A model generated the notes under the pieces. It did not search any database, was not told the origin of the DNA, and worked only from the letters and a program-made list of their open reading frames with translations. A DNA stretch of 64,000 nt. Source: Heterohyrax brucei. Taxonomy: Eukaryota; Chordata; Mammalia; Hyracoidea; Procaviidae. Of the stretch, positions 11,236 through 21,248 are shown one piece after another; positions within the stretch are counted from its first letter, which is position 1, and every line of letters starts with the position of its first letter. The translations under genes and the position numbers were made by a program. The stretch is from contig CM053154.1 of the NCBI GenBank assembly GCA_028571685.1, forward strand, positions 2,972,001 to 3,036,000, given 5' to 3'.

Positions 11236-11819
11236 GTGGCCTCTGGTCCCAGGGGGCCTGACACCAGAGCTCCCATGGGAACGGATCACAGCGCAGCCAC
11301 AGAAGAAAACTCAGTCCTTCCCGGGCTCCGGACCTCAGGATTCAGGCAAGGATCTCACCAGGAGGGCCAGTCTGCATCCCTCAGGCTCGCCCCAGCTCAG
11401 AGCCCGGTTCCGGTTCCGGTCATCCCTCTGTGTCTTCTCAAGGGCCGGCAGCACGTGGGCCAACCTAGGGCACGAGGACTACACCGGTTCAGGAACGAGG
11501 AAATCCCTCTCCCTTCTATTCTGTCCTGCAGGTACGCCGTGAGTCGGGATCCACTCGGTGGCAACGGGTTGTGGTTTCTGTTTTTTGTCTTTTATGGCAA
11601 TTTGACTACCAACAAACCTTTAAATAAACTAAGACAGAACCACCTGACCCACCTAGGCCCTGTCTGGCTGCTTTTCCTGGGGACAGGCATGTTCTACACA
11701 GTGACACTTACGCACATGTATAGACAAGTGCGACCTCAGTCGGACGAGAATTCCCGCAGAGAGGGCAGGGGTCCCCTCTCGCACGTTCCTGTCTCTCCGG
11801 GCCCTGCCAGGGTCTCTGC
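11236..11819. other. intron sequence with a SINE-like tail
   Basis: CpG-containing sequence approaching the GLRX3 CpG island. Only the piece at 11525-11580 resembles a repeat, the 3' tail of the AfroSINE. Confidence 0.45.
11525..11580 (+). mobile_element. AfroSINE 3' tail fragment
   Basis: CTGTCCTGCAGGTACGCCGT, then GAGTCGGGATCCACTCGGTG and GCAACGGGTTGTGGTTT match the SINE 3' end. The tRNA-like head is absent or unrecognisable. Confidence 0.6.
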
Positions 11820-12155
11820 ACCCCTGGCCTCCACGCTCAGCCTGGGTCTCCGAAGCCCTCACCCTCCACGCCCAGACAGGGTCTCCACGCTCCCGGTCCT
11901 CAGACCCAGCCTGGGTCTCTGCATCTCCAGCCTCCAGGCCCAGCCAGAGCCTCACAGCCCCTCGCCCTCTAGGCCCAGCCGGGACCTGACAGACCCTCGC
12001 CCTCCAGGCCCAGCCGGAGCCTCACAGCCCCTCGCCCTCCAGGCCCAGCCGGGACCTCACAGCCCCGTGTTCCCCACACCCAGCCGAAGCCTCATAGCCC
12101 CTCGCCCTCCAGGCCCAGCCGAGGTCTCCGCATCCCCAGCCTCCAGGCCAGCCAG
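11820..12155. repeat. 35-bp minisatellite in GLRX3 intron 1
   Basis: The block AGGCCCAGCC recurs at 11936, 11971, 12006, 12041, (12076 variant) and 12111, an exact 35-base period, with more diverged units upstream to about 11820. The unit is roughly CTCCAGGCCCAGCC plus GGGACCTCACAGCCCCTCGC. It lies about 370 bases inside intron 1 from the splice donor and overlaps the edge of the CpG island. The repeat keeps long frames open in places, but those are not genes. Confidence 0.9.
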
Positions 12156-12880
12156 GGTCTCCCGTCCCTCCCGGCCTGCTGAGCTGAGTCACCGCATCCG
12201 TGACCCCGGGCTGGCCAGGCCCGAGTCCCCAGGGTCGAGTCCACGAGCCCGGGCCGAGGACCGTCTGGGCCGCGCCCCCAGAGCAGCTCTTCGGTACCCG
12301 ACCGGGAGGCGGCCTCTGCACTGCTGGTCCCTCCAGGGCGAGCAGCCCAGGCTCGCGCCTGCCCGGCTGCGAATCCCCATGCGATGAGTACGGAGCGCCG
12401 CGGGCCGGGCGGCCCCCTGAGGCCGCGACGGACCGGCGGGAGAGCGCGGGCCTGGCCGCCCGACGCGGCCGGGCCTCTCAGACGGCCTCCGCCCCAGCTC
12501 CCCACTCCCGCCACCCGCTTACTTGGCTTTGAGGGAAAGCAGCTCCTCAAACTCCTTGGCCGAGCAAACCTCCACCACGGCGGCCGCCGCCTCCCGCGCC
12601 CCCGCCGCCATGCTGCAGCCGCCAGACCGGAGCAATCGAGCGCGGACGGCACGGCGGGCGGGGCCGGCGCCGGGAAGTGCGTGCCGGCGGAGCGCCGTCC
12701 GCGCAGGCCCCGCCCTCAGGCCCAGCCTCCCCGGCGACCCCACCCTTGGGGGCCGTCTCTCCCGCAGTCCCGCCCCCACGGTCTGCGCATGTCAGCTTAG
12801 GGCCCGCCCTGCAGGCCACGCCTCTTCTGCGGCCCCGCCCCCACGCCGGGCCCCGCCCCTACACCTGGGTGCCTCTCGAC
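12150..12880. promoter_or_regulatory. GLRX3: CpG island spanning GLRX3 exon 1
   Basis: Dense CpG and GC content begins in the minisatellite flank and continues through exon 1 and about 270 bases upstream. Typical of a housekeeping-gene promoter, consistent with the broad expression known for GLRX3. Boundaries are by eye. Confidence 0.85.
12523..12611 (-). CDS. GLRX3: GLRX3 coding exon 1
   Basis: The minus-strand ATG at 12611 lies in CAGCATGGCGG, a good initiation context. It opens 29 codons plus two bases before the donor GTAAGCG (12516-12522). The product starts MAAGAREAAAAVVEV and continues CSAKEFEELLSLKA-K, near the human GLRX3 N-terminus and about one residue shorter. The frame stays open upstream of this ATG, so the start rests on homology and context. 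Exon 1 plus exon 2 gives 66 residues in frame, with the split lysine codon restored at the junction, which supports both splice sites. The exon is inside a CpG island, as expected for a first exon. The rest of the gene runs leftward out of the window. Confidence 0.93.
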
Positions 12881-12945
12881 CGAGTGTTGCTCACAGCAAC
12901 GGTCCTGACTGTGAGGCAGTCACGTGGCTGCCTTGTCCAATGAGG
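12612..12945 (-). promoter_or_regulatory. GLRX3: GLRX3 5' UTR and proximal promoter
   Basis: Upstream of the ATG there is no TATA box but many CCGCCC/GGGCGG GC boxes (for example near 12708, 12772, 12836 and 12853). Further up are an X-box-like palindrome GTTGCTCACAGCAAC (12886-12900), an E-box CACGTG (12921-12926), a CCAAT box on the plus strand (12937-12941) and a GGCGTCA half CRE (about 12944). Likely Sp1-, RFX-, USF/MYC- and NF-Y-type sites. The transcription start cannot be placed exactly. Confidence 0.65.
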
Positions 12946-13288
12946 CGTCACAGGGTTGCTGCCGTGCCAAGTGCCGTCGAGATGTATTATCAGTGTAGGC
13001 CATGTGACCACGGTGGACCAGGAATTGATGCAAAATGGCCAATGGCCCATTTCTGCTCACTGGTAGCTGTTCGCTGAGTCGGAGTCTGCCCAGCCACAGA
13101 GGGTATTTTTATGTCTAGGAGAGTGATCTTTTTTGCATTGCGTTTCATTTTGACGACTTCCAGCTCTCCTAGATCTTACTTTGCCTCACGTTCCCTCTAT
13201 TAAGTCTTGTGTCTTGCCATAACAGCAAACGAAGCTCCAGAACACTTCTACCATTTATTTTAGTAAAGTTGACTATACTCTGAGGCCA
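12946..13288. other. upstream flank of GLRX3, nothing recognised
   Basis: Leaves the CpG island and becomes AT-richer. No supportable element apart from possible distal promoter sequence. Confidence 0.45.
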
Positions 13289-13455
13289 GAGCCTGGGGCA
13301 TGGTAGTTAAACATTCAGTTACTAACCGAAAGGTCCACAGTTGGAATCTACCAGCCGCTCCTTGCAAACCCTGGGGGAGAGTTCTACTCTATCCTATCCC
13401 ACCAGGGTCACTATAAATCAGAATCCGCTGAAGGCAACGGATGTTTTTTTTAATG
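13289..13455 (+). mobile_element. AfroSINE-type SINE
   Basis: Forward copy: GCCTGGGGCATGGTAGTTAA, GAATCTACCAGCCGCTCCTT, GTTCTACTCTATCCTATCCC, ending GAATCCGCTGAAGGCAACGG. Confidence 0.88.
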
Positions 13456-13464
13456 CTCTGAGGA

Positions 13465-13860
13465 GGCAACTCTTTCCCACTGGTACTTTGAGTGTCTTCC
13501 AAACAGATTTGCTCCGCTTCCAGCACTCATCAGACAACATCATGCTGCTGCTCAAACTGGATTGAGAAGCCAAGGTGGAGCAGGTTCACCACTGCTGATG
13601 TCAGATGGATCCTGGCTGAAAATAGAGAATACCAGAAAGATGTTTGCTGGTGTTTTATTGGCTGTGCTACTGTATTTGAATGTGTGGCGCATAACAAAGT
13701 ATGGATAATATTGTGGAGAATGGGAATTCCAATACACTTAGTTGTGCTCGTGAGGAATCAGTATATGGATCAAGAGGCAGCAGTGCAGAGAGCAAAGGCG
13801 ACACAGTGCGGCCTACAGGCAGGAAAGGTGTGCATCACAGTTGTATCCTTTCACTGTAAG
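13465..13860 (+). mobile_element. RTE-clade LINE fragment A (RT region)
   Basis: Reverse-transcriptase part of RTE: TCAGATGGATCCTGGCTGAA, ATACCAGAAAGATGTTTGC, GTTTTATTGGCTGTGCTACT, AACAAAGTATGGATAATATT, GAGAATGGGAATTCCAATAC. The last ~138 bases (13722-13860) cover the same part of the element as the start of fragment B at 14434, so A and B overlap in element coordinates and are probably separate insertions. Confidence 0.82.
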
Positions 13861-13865
13861 AGGAT

Positions 13866-14423
13866 CAACAATTCAGTTTGAGACGTCATCCTAGAAAAAA
13901 TGCTACATAAGTCATTGCTAAATATCAAATCACTACGGTCACCCTAGCAGTACTTTCCTTGGCAAGCCATTCACCAATGCCATTGCCTTGTCTACCCTTC
14001 ACAGCAATTTTGGAACTCTTTTTCTAGAATGGCCATCAGAGCTATGATCATATTACCCTTGATGTCCTGAATGGCATCCAAATGTCTTCCCTTCAAAATT
14101 TCTTTTATTTTCAGTTAATGAAAAAAGTCATTGGGGGCCAGATCAGGTGAGTAGGGTAGGTGTTCCGATACTTTTATCTGTTTACTGGCTAAAAACTTCC
14201 TCACAGACAACTATACAATTAAGTTTGCAAACTTGCCACTGTGCCATTTTATACAATGGCCAGTCCACAAAGAGTTCCAAAATTGCTTTGAAGGGTGGAC
14301 AAGGCACCGACATCGGTGTATAGATTCCCAAGGAGAGGACTTGAAAGGTGACCACAATGATATTCAGAAATGAGGCATGTAGCACTTAAAACAATTAAGT
14401 TTATGGACTTAATTGTCAGACCT
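13866..14423 (-). mobile_element. fold-back mariner-derived element, copy 1
   Basis: Left end ACAATTCAGTTTGAG and right end ACTTAATTGTCAGACC are inverted copies of a mariner 3' terminal repeat. The left ~340 bases are antisense transposase 3' sequence, for example GTCATTGGGGGCCAGATCAG and GTTTACTGGCTAAAAACTTC. Then comes a short block resembling the mariner 5' end (TACAATTAAGTTTGCAAACT). The right ~165 bases are the mariner 3' end in sense (TTCCAAAATTGCTTTGAAGG). The two arms can pair. Copies 2 and 3 have the same plan in the opposite orientation. No coding capacity, so it would need transposase in trans. Confidence 0.85.
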
Positions 14424-14433
14424 AGTATCTTTT

Positions 14434-15418
14434 TCTTCCAGAACATTTAATTGTGCTTTTAAGGAATCTGTACATCGATCAAGAAGCAGTCATGTGAACA
14501 GAACAAAGGAACCCTGCCTGGTTCAAAGTTAGGAAAGGTATGTGTCAGGGTTGTATTCTTTCATCGTAAATCTCAATCCATGTGCTGAGCAAATAATCTG
14601 AGAAGCTGGGTTATACGAAGAAGAACAAGCCATGAGGATTGGAGGAAGACTCTTTAACAACCTGCATTATGCAGATGACACCACCTTGTTTGCTGAAAAT
14701 GATGGGGATTTGAAACACTGATGAAGAACAAAGACCGCAGACTTCACAACTGGACCTCACAACTGGACCAGTAAGCAACGTTGTCATAAATGGAAAAAGG
14801 ATTGAGGTTGTCAAGGATTTCATTTTACTTTGTTCCACAATCAATGTGCATGGAATCAGCAGTTAAGAAATCAAAAGACATACCGCATTGGGAAAATCTG
14901 CTGCAAAGGACCTCTTTAAAGTATTGAAAAGCAAAGATGTCACCTTGAAGACTAAGGTGCACCTGACCCAAACCTTGGTATTTTCAACTGCATCATATGC
15001 ATGAGAAAGCTGGACAACAAAGAAGGAAGACAGAAGAAGAACTGATGCCTTTGAATTGTGGTGTTGGATAAGAATGTTGACTGTACTGTGGATGCCAGAA
15101 GAATGGACAGATGTTCTGGAAGAAGAACAACCAGAGTGCTTCTTGGAAGCAAAGATAGCAAGACTACATATTACATACTTTGGACATGTTGTCAGGAAGG
15201 ATCCGTCGCTAGTGAAGGCCATCCTGCTCGGTAGAGTGGAGGATCAGTGAAAAAGAGGAGGAGGCTCAGGGAGACGGGTTGACACAATAGCAGCAACAGG
15301 GGCTCACGCGCAATAACAATTGTGGGCGTGGCCCAGAACTGGGCAGGGTTCCGTTCTGTTGTGCTTCTGTTTGCTGTGACCCAGAACCCACTCCATGGCA
15401 CCTAACAACAACAACAGA
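14434..15418 (+). mobile_element. RTE-clade LINE fragment B, to the 3' end
   Basis: Continues from CTTCCAGAACATTTAATTGT through CATGAGGATTGGAGGAAGAC, ATTATGCAGATGACACCACC (the YADD-type catalytic motif region of RTE reverse transcriptase: LHYADDTTLF), CACAACTGGACCAGTAAGCA, TACTTTGGACATGTTGTCAG and the 3' end CATGGCACCTAACAACAACA. Frameshifts and stops make it a dead copy, but it is the longest RTE copy in the window. Confidence 0.9.
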
Positions 15419-15920
15419 TGTGAATCAACAGTTATCGGAGAACAAAAGGTTCAACTGAAAAATAAAAAACAAGTACCTAAGTGAAAGCCCTAAAAACTAT
15501 TATGGGAAAAGAAAAGAAACGTGGTAGACCAGGATGCACATTCTGATTACCGCAGTCAGACAGAACTGTGTATAGGCACACAGACACACAGCCATGTGTA
15601 GCGTGGTAAAGGTCTTCAGAGCCATGTGCCTCAGATGTTAGGAGGGCTCGCCCCCAACCCCAGAAACTGGAAATAGAATTTGCATGGGATTGGGGGAGGA
15701 ACCTTAAATTTGAACGGGATACACTTTTGTGTTGCTGCATTTTTTCAAAGAACATGGATTGCCTTTGTAATTTTAAAAAAGTATTGAAATTCTGACACAC
15801 AGGGAAATGGGTTATTTTGAATCTTTTTTCAAAAGAGCAATAATTATTCCCCTAACAGGGTGTTCTGTAAGTCCTGATTTTTCCTTTAGACAGAATTTGC
15901 AGAAGTAGCATACACCGAAA
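15419..15920. other. intergenic, nothing recognised
   Basis: AT-rich intergenic sequence between the RTE 3' end and a SINE. No exon or repeat family identified. Confidence 0.5.
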
Positions 15921-16081
15921 AACCACACCCATTGCTGTCAAGTGGCTTTGGACTCAAAGTGACCCTGCAGGGCCAGGTAGAACTGCCCTGGAGGGGTTCC
16001 AAGGGACACTTGGAGGGATTCAAACTGTGGGGCTCTTGGTTAGCAGGGGCAGCATGTAGCCCTATGTCACCAAGGTTGCCA
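15921..16081 (-). mobile_element. AfroSINE-type SINE
   Basis: Reverse copy: CCCATTGCTGTCAAGTGGCT, GAACTGCCCTGGAGGGGTTC, GGGATTCAAACTGTGGGGCT, ending TATGTCACCAAGGTTGCC. Confidence 0.83.
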
Positions 16082-16274
16082 GCAGTCACCAGTCCACTTA
16101 AACAAACTGCCACAGAACTCTGAGCAGCGTGTCCAGTTCTGCTCCCTGCCCTCCCTTGCGGTCCTCACTACTGAGGTCAGCACGCCTGAAAGCCGGCTGA
16201 TGACCTCTCTGAAACTCCCCGGTTTCAGCACTGGGCCTGAGCCGTGTCTTGGGGAGGCTGCACCCTGGAGTTGG

Positions 16275-16350
16275 AGTCCCTGGGGGTTGCAGATGGTTCA
16301 TGTGCTCAGCTGCTAACCAAGAGGCTGGAGCTTCAAGTCCGAGCTGTGTC
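16275..16350 (+). mobile_element. AfroSINE head fragment
   Basis: GAGTCCCTGGGGGTTGCAGA, GCTCAGCTGCTAACCAAGAG and GGAGCTTCAAGTCCGAG match the tRNA-like head. The sequence after it (to about 16480) is diverged and not confidently SINE. Confidence 0.6.
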
Positions 16351-16474
16351 ACACGCAGGGTGCCTCAAAATTGCAGGCAGCTGTAAGACTGTTGGGGTGA
16401 GGGTTTCACCCAGTGGCACCAACCACTCTCGGGGTGTTACATCCACTTGGTGTGACCCAGCCACACGCACTAAA

Positions 16475-16570
16475 AACCCAAACCAAACACACAACCATGG
16501 AGTCAATTGGAGCTCATGGCCACCCTATAAGACGGAGTAGACCACCCTTCTGATCCCAGGCTGTAATCTT
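16475..16570 (-). mobile_element. AfroSINE 3' part, decayed
   Basis: CATGGAGTCAATTGGAGCTC, ATGGCCACCCTATAAGACGG and AGTAGACCACCCTTCTGATC resemble the reverse SINE tail half. The head is missing. Confidence 0.55.
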
Positions 16571-16575
16571 TGCAG

Positions 16576-16728
16576 AAGGGAACCTCAGGGGGTACAGCAG
16601 TTAAGGGCTCCAGCTGCAAACCCAAGGGTCTACAGTTCAAATCCCGTCCCTTGGAAACCCTACAGGCAGCTCCACTCCGACCCTATGGCAGTGCTGTGAG
16701 GCAGCATCGACTCAGTGGCAACCGGAGG
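16576..16728 (+). mobile_element. AfroSINE-type SINE
   Basis: Forward copy: GGGGGTACAGCAGTTAAGGG, GTCTACAGTTCAAATCCCGT, TTGGAAACCCTACAGGCAGC, ending GCATCGACTCAGTGGCAACC. Confidence 0.85.
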
Positions 16729-17328
16729 CAGGCGGCCACATCTTCCTCAGAGTCGCTGCGGGCTCCGCTTAGCAGCCAGGCCTCCACCGCTGCACCCTGG
16801 GACTCTTCCGCACACACTGGGCACTCCCCAAGTGCTGGCACAACTGACAGGTAACAAGCACAGTCCACCCAACCCCAAAGCTTGCCCGCTGGAGGTGAGA
16901 AAGCGCTAACGGGGCCTTTGATGTGCCATAGGTGAGAGACCAGACCTGTTTTCTGACGAGTCCGCAACCCGGCACTGTAGGTGCAGGACTCCCAGGACCT
17001 TCCTGAAGCTGAACCCCCACCCCGTCCCCCGCCCTCAGGTAGGTTAGTTAGGGGAGATGGGAAGCTCTGCTATGCAGGCAAGCCCCCACCTGGCCCAGTG
17101 GGCGAAGGTCCCCGAAGCAAGCCCTCCTTCAGTGCAGCCCTCTGTGTCTCTGACACAGACAGTAACGTAGATTTCCCTGCCAGGAGCCCCGAGGGCAGAG
17201 TGTGGTTAGACGTGGCGTCTAGCCTGACAGTGCGGCTCTTCAGCCCTGCCAACAAACGCCAGGCCGGGGCTTCATGCTCCTTTGTTCTGAACACCTGTTG
17301 AGAATTTGCATTCTGCCTGTGATAGACA
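16729..17328. other. intergenic, nothing recognised
   Basis: GC-moderate sequence between a SINE and the mariner copy. No supportable feature. Confidence 0.5.
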
Positions 17329-18590
17329 ACTGACAACTAAGTTCATGAACTGGTCACTGTGCTCTTAGGTTGCCAGCACTGTGTAAACAACTCAGTAAGG
17401 TTTCCTGGTGTATCAGTGTCTCATAGTTGTGTTTGTGTTGACATGTGGTGATGTCTTGCTGAGTGATGTTCATTATTGTTGTTGTGTGTTTTGTGTGCTG
17501 TTGTGAGAATGTTGGAGCTGGAATTAGAGCAGTGAACAAATGCTAAATTTCTTGTTAAACTTGGCAAGAGTGCAAGTGAGGTCAGGGACGTGTTGGTCCA
17601 AGTTTATGGGGATAATGCCATAAAGAAAATGGCAATGTATAAATGGATTAAAGGTCTTTATGAGGGGACAGAAAGCATCACTGATGAAGACAGGTCAGGG
17701 CAGCAAGTAACAGGAAGAACTGATGAAAACATTGCAAAAATTCACCGAATTACGTATCCAAATCATTGACTGAGTGTAAGAAGCATAGGAGACGAAGTAA
17801 ACATCAATAGCGAGACAAGAAAATCTTAACGGAAAACCTTGACATGAGAAAGCTGTGTGCAAAAATGGTCCCCAAAGAGCTCACCAATGAACAAGAGCAC
17901 AGGAGAGGCAAAGTTTGCCAAGACCTTTCAGAGAAGCAGGATGATGTCTTGGGCCATATCACTGGTAATGAAACATGAGTATACCAACACAACCTGAAAC
18001 AAAGCATCCAAGTGCACAATGGTCATCAGCTAATTCTCCACAACCAAAAATGTTCCATCAGTCCAAATCAAGAGTCAAAACAGTAGAGCTAATCTTTTTT
18101 GATATCAGAGGATTGTTCATGATGAATTTGTACCAACTGGACAGTTAACTAAGTTTACTATTTGCAAGTGCTGAAAAGTGTGGTAAGAAAGTTAGATGCA
18201 AACGACTTGAACTTTTCACCGACAACATCACAACAATGCCCCGCCTCACACAGCACCGTCTGTGAGGGAGTTTTTAGCCAGTGAACAAATAACTGCACTG
18301 GTACACCCTACTCACCTGATCTGGCACCCAGTGACTTTTTTTTTCACCCAAAGATAAAGGGGATATTGAAAGGAAGACATTGGATGACATTCAGGACATC
18401 AAAGGTAATACAGTGACAGCTCTGACGGCTGTTCCAGAACAAGTTCCAAAATTGCTTTGAAGGGTGGACTAGCAGCTGGCGTCAGTGCACAGCTTCCCAA
18501 GGGGAGGACTTCGAGGTGACCGTAATGATATCCAGCAACGAGGTGTGTAGCACTTTTTCTAGGGTGAGTTCATGAACTTATTTGACAGAT
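17329..18590 (+). pseudogene. near-full-length mariner transposon with dead transposase
   Basis: About 1.26 kb bounded by inverted ends: TGACAACTAAGTTCATGAAC at 17331 and GAGTTCATGAACTTATTTGA at 18566. The inside translates in pieces to a mariner-family transposase: VYGDNAIKKMAMYKWIKGLY near 17600-17660, TDENIAKIHRI near 17720-17755, and YSPDLAPSDF near 18308-18338. Mariner transposases use a D,D34D triad. The first Asp in the ITGDETW region reads Asn (17967), with a stop replacing the Trp (17976). The second motif region (HDNA, near 18220-18235) is scrambled. The Asp in SPDLAP is kept. Several other stops and frameshifts are present. This is the autonomous-type relative of the fold-back copies. 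Confidence 0.88.
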
Positions 18591-19264
18591 GTCATATACT
18601 GAATCGGAACCTGCACTTTAACAGGGTCTGTAGATAATTTGTACATATGATAAATTTTGGGAACCACTGCTTTACTAGTAGAAACCCTGCTGGTAGGGGG
18701 GTGCTGTGAGCCCTGGGGAGGAGCGCCACCACTTGTTGGGGGGCTGCCGTGAGTCCTGTCACAACCCTCTTATCAAGCAGTCCGAGAGTTTAAAACTGAC
18801 ACTTCTCCTCCCTGGATTTCCTGGGGACACAGCTAGGAACAGGTCTCACCAGTGTAAAACTTATTTGATATCGTGTTTTGTCTTAGAAAATCACACTGAG
18901 TTTACGTTAAACTCCGTGACATATATGTGATTGCTTCAGCATAAAATAATGTTTACAGTTGCTTAATTTCTTATTTCTAGGTCCAACTGTCTGCCAGGAG
19001 GTGGACTTTGTTTTCTCTGTGGATTTGTTAGGAGACCTAGGGCTGAAGACACCTAATTAATTAGTACCTCTCTAGCTGGCAGGGCTCTCCCTGCACCCCT
19101 CCCACTGCACCCCTCCCCTCAGAGGCAGTCTGATGAGCTCAGGATAACAGCCAGCAGCTATTTTCCTATTCTGAAATACCAATGATCAACAGGTAATGGT
19201 AGATTCTCTGGACCAAAGGTGCTTACCGTGATGAAGATGTGAGAAGAACTAAGTGACTCAGTCA
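18591..19264. other. intergenic, nothing recognised
   Basis: Mixed sequence between the mariner and an LTR. No element or exon identified. Confidence 0.5.
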
Positions 19265-19738
19265 CCTGCTCCCATCCTAACAGAAGGGCCACGAAGTCGA
19301 TGGCTTTAAGAGCAGAAACGTTTATTCTTACACAGTCCAGCAGACTACAAGCCCAAATTCAGAGTGCCTTCTCCAGGGGATGCCTTCCTTTCCCTCTGTC
19401 AGCTCTGGAGGAAAATCCTTACGCTGCATCCCTCCTCTGTCAGGGAGCATCCTGAGATGCTCAGGTCTGAAGGACAGGTTCCGCCCCAGGCGCCGCTCTC
19501 TTCGTGGTATGCCGTTCCCAGCTCTCTGCTTGCTTCCCTTTCCTTTTATCTCTCAAGGGATCAAAGGTGGAGCAGTAACGTGACCTTTGGAAGGGATTTA
19601 CGGTCCCACTTTAATACTGTTGAATATACAACATAGGAAAAACACAAAATGGAGGGAAGTCACATAATACTGGTAATCACAACCCAGCCAAATTTCTATA
19701 CATGTTTTTGGGCAGGGGGCACAAATCAATCTATGACA
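19265..19738 (-). mobile_element. MaLR-like solo LTR
   Basis: On the minus strand it opens TGTCATAGATTGATTTGTGC (plus-strand end CAATCTATGACA at 19738) and contains the plus-strand block GAAACGTTTATTCTTACACA, typical of the reverse of this LTR family. The same family lies at 38179-38640. The inner border near 19265 is approximate. Confidence 0.65.
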
Positions 19739-19754
19739 CTAAGGTATTTAGTTA

Positions 19755-20200
19755 GCTTCTAGTACATTCCTAGAAGCAAGGATGGCAGGACTTTGATTGG
19801 TCTTTTTTGGACACATTATCAGGAACGACCAAATCCAAACCAAACCCACTGCCATTGAGTCCACTTCAACTCTTAGTGACCCTATAGCGCAGAGGAGAAC
19901 TGCCCCATGGAGATTCGGAGGAGCGTCCAGTGGATTTGAACTGCTGACCAAAAGGTCAGCACTTAACCACCGTGCCACCAGGGTTTCCAGTTGACAGAAC
20001 AAGCCATCACCATTGGTAGAGAGTCAGTGAAAATGGAGGAAACCTTCAGTGCTATGGAGAGACACAGCAGACACAACTGCGGACTCACACACGCCAGCAC
20101 TCACTCAGGTGGCTCATGACTGGGCCAGGAGGGTCTCATTAGGCTGTACACAGGGACATCACATGTCAGAGCCAACTGGAGGGCCACTAACGATGTCATC
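19755..20200 (+). mobile_element. RTE-clade LINE 3' fragment split by a SINE
   Basis: The left piece (19755-19833) has CCTAGAAGCAAGGATGGCAG and TTTTGGACACATTATCAGGA. After a SINE (19835-19989) the element resumes with GAGAGTCAGTGAAAATGGAG, GACACAACTGCGGACTCACA and the 3' tail to about 20200. Both halves run in RTE order, so the SINE is a later insertion. Confidence 0.72.
19835..19989 (-). mobile_element. AfroSINE-type SINE nested in RTE
   Basis: Reverse copy: AAACCCACTGCCATTGAGTC, GAACTGCCCCATGGAGATTC, ending CCGTGCCACCAGGGTTTCC. Its insertion inside an RTE copy dates it after that RTE. Confidence 0.92.
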
Positions 20201-20210
20201 CCTGGCACCA

Positions 20211-20583
20211 TGTTATCGTGGATTGAATCACGTCCCCAGAAATCTGTGTTGTAAATCCTAACCCTATACTTATGGTTATAATCCCATTTGTGAATGGATT
20301 TTCTCTGTTGAGATCTAAACCAGCAGATGAAGAAAGCAAGTGCAAACGCAGGTGTAGAAGACCAGTGTTCCACCATGCAAGGTCTCCAGGGAACCAGGAA
20401 ACAACAGCTGGAAAGAGACAAGGACCTTCCCCCAAAAGCTAACAGAGAGAGGGAGCCTCCCCCTAAAGCCTATGCCCTCAGTGAGACTGCCAACTTTCTA
20501 AACTTTGACAAATTAAGTTTCTGTTCACTAAAGACACCCACTTGACGGTATTTCTATTACAGCAGCACTAGAATACTAAGACA
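20211..20583 (+). mobile_element. MaLR-like solo LTR
   Basis: Opens TGTTATCGTGGATTGAATCA and contains TGTTGTAAATCCTAACCCTA and GGTTATAATCCCATTTGTGA. The second half has GAAAGAGACAAGGACCTTCC, then AATTAAGTTTCTGTTC, CACCCACTTGACGGTATTTC, and ends CTAGAATACTAAGACACA. The TG...CA ends and block order are those of an ERVL-MaLR LTR. No internal region. Confidence 0.78.
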
Positions 20584-21248
20584 CATGTTAATCTTTTGTT
20601 CATTTTCTCACTTAATTTTGCTGATAGATCAATGAGTCTGGGACTCTTGTCATCCCCTTTCTACAGGCTTGGAAGTACTAACTCCTTGAAGACAACAACC
20701 CCAGTGCAGAGTGGAACCCTGCTGTGAACAGAGGTGGTCCTGCAAATCCCAGACCCTGACGTCCATGTGTGCCCCCGCTGGTGTCACTGGACAATGCCAT
20801 CCAGGTTAAATGCTGCACACTCTCACTGAACGCCGAGCTCAGAATAACACGGAGCTATGTCGTGCAAGGTCAGGCCGTGCACAGTTACTGCCACAGACCT
20901 CACTGAACAAAAATTTGTGTTCCCTGGTTATTGAAACTTCTCCAGTGTTGGAGGTCACACTTTCCTTCACTTTCGCTAAAAAATGCACAACACAGAAATC
21001 ACATTGACATCTTTCTACAAAAAAATAAAGAAATAAAATCTGCTATTAAAAATCCCATGAAGCTAGGTTCTGCTGGTTACCTTAGCTACGCGTAATATAC
21101 GAATACACACAGGTGTGAGAGTGAGTTTTCATTCTGGAATCCACATTTCTGGAGTTCATGGAGATAGGGGTGACCCGCCCAGGCCTCTGCTCTATGATGC
21201 TGTTTTGAACCTTGAGCCTTGAACCAACTGGTCTCCTAAAAGTCACTT
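20584..21248. other. intergenic, mostly unrecognised
   Basis: The first ~90 bases (CATTTTCTCACTTAATTTTG, then CATCCCCTTTCTACAGG) may be a decayed MIR. The rest shows no recognised element. Confidence 0.4.

Noticed and set aside
11188..12387. 399-codon plus-strand open frame next to GLRX3 exon 1
   Set aside because: It runs through MIR, SINE tail and the 35-bp minisatellite in a GC-rich region. No domain, and it lies antisense in GLRX3 intron 1. Openness is explained by composition and the repeat.
12965..12976. AGTGCCGTCGAG resembling a SINE end near the GLRX3 promoter
   Set aside because: Only about 12 bases match and no further SINE blocks follow, so it is most likely chance.
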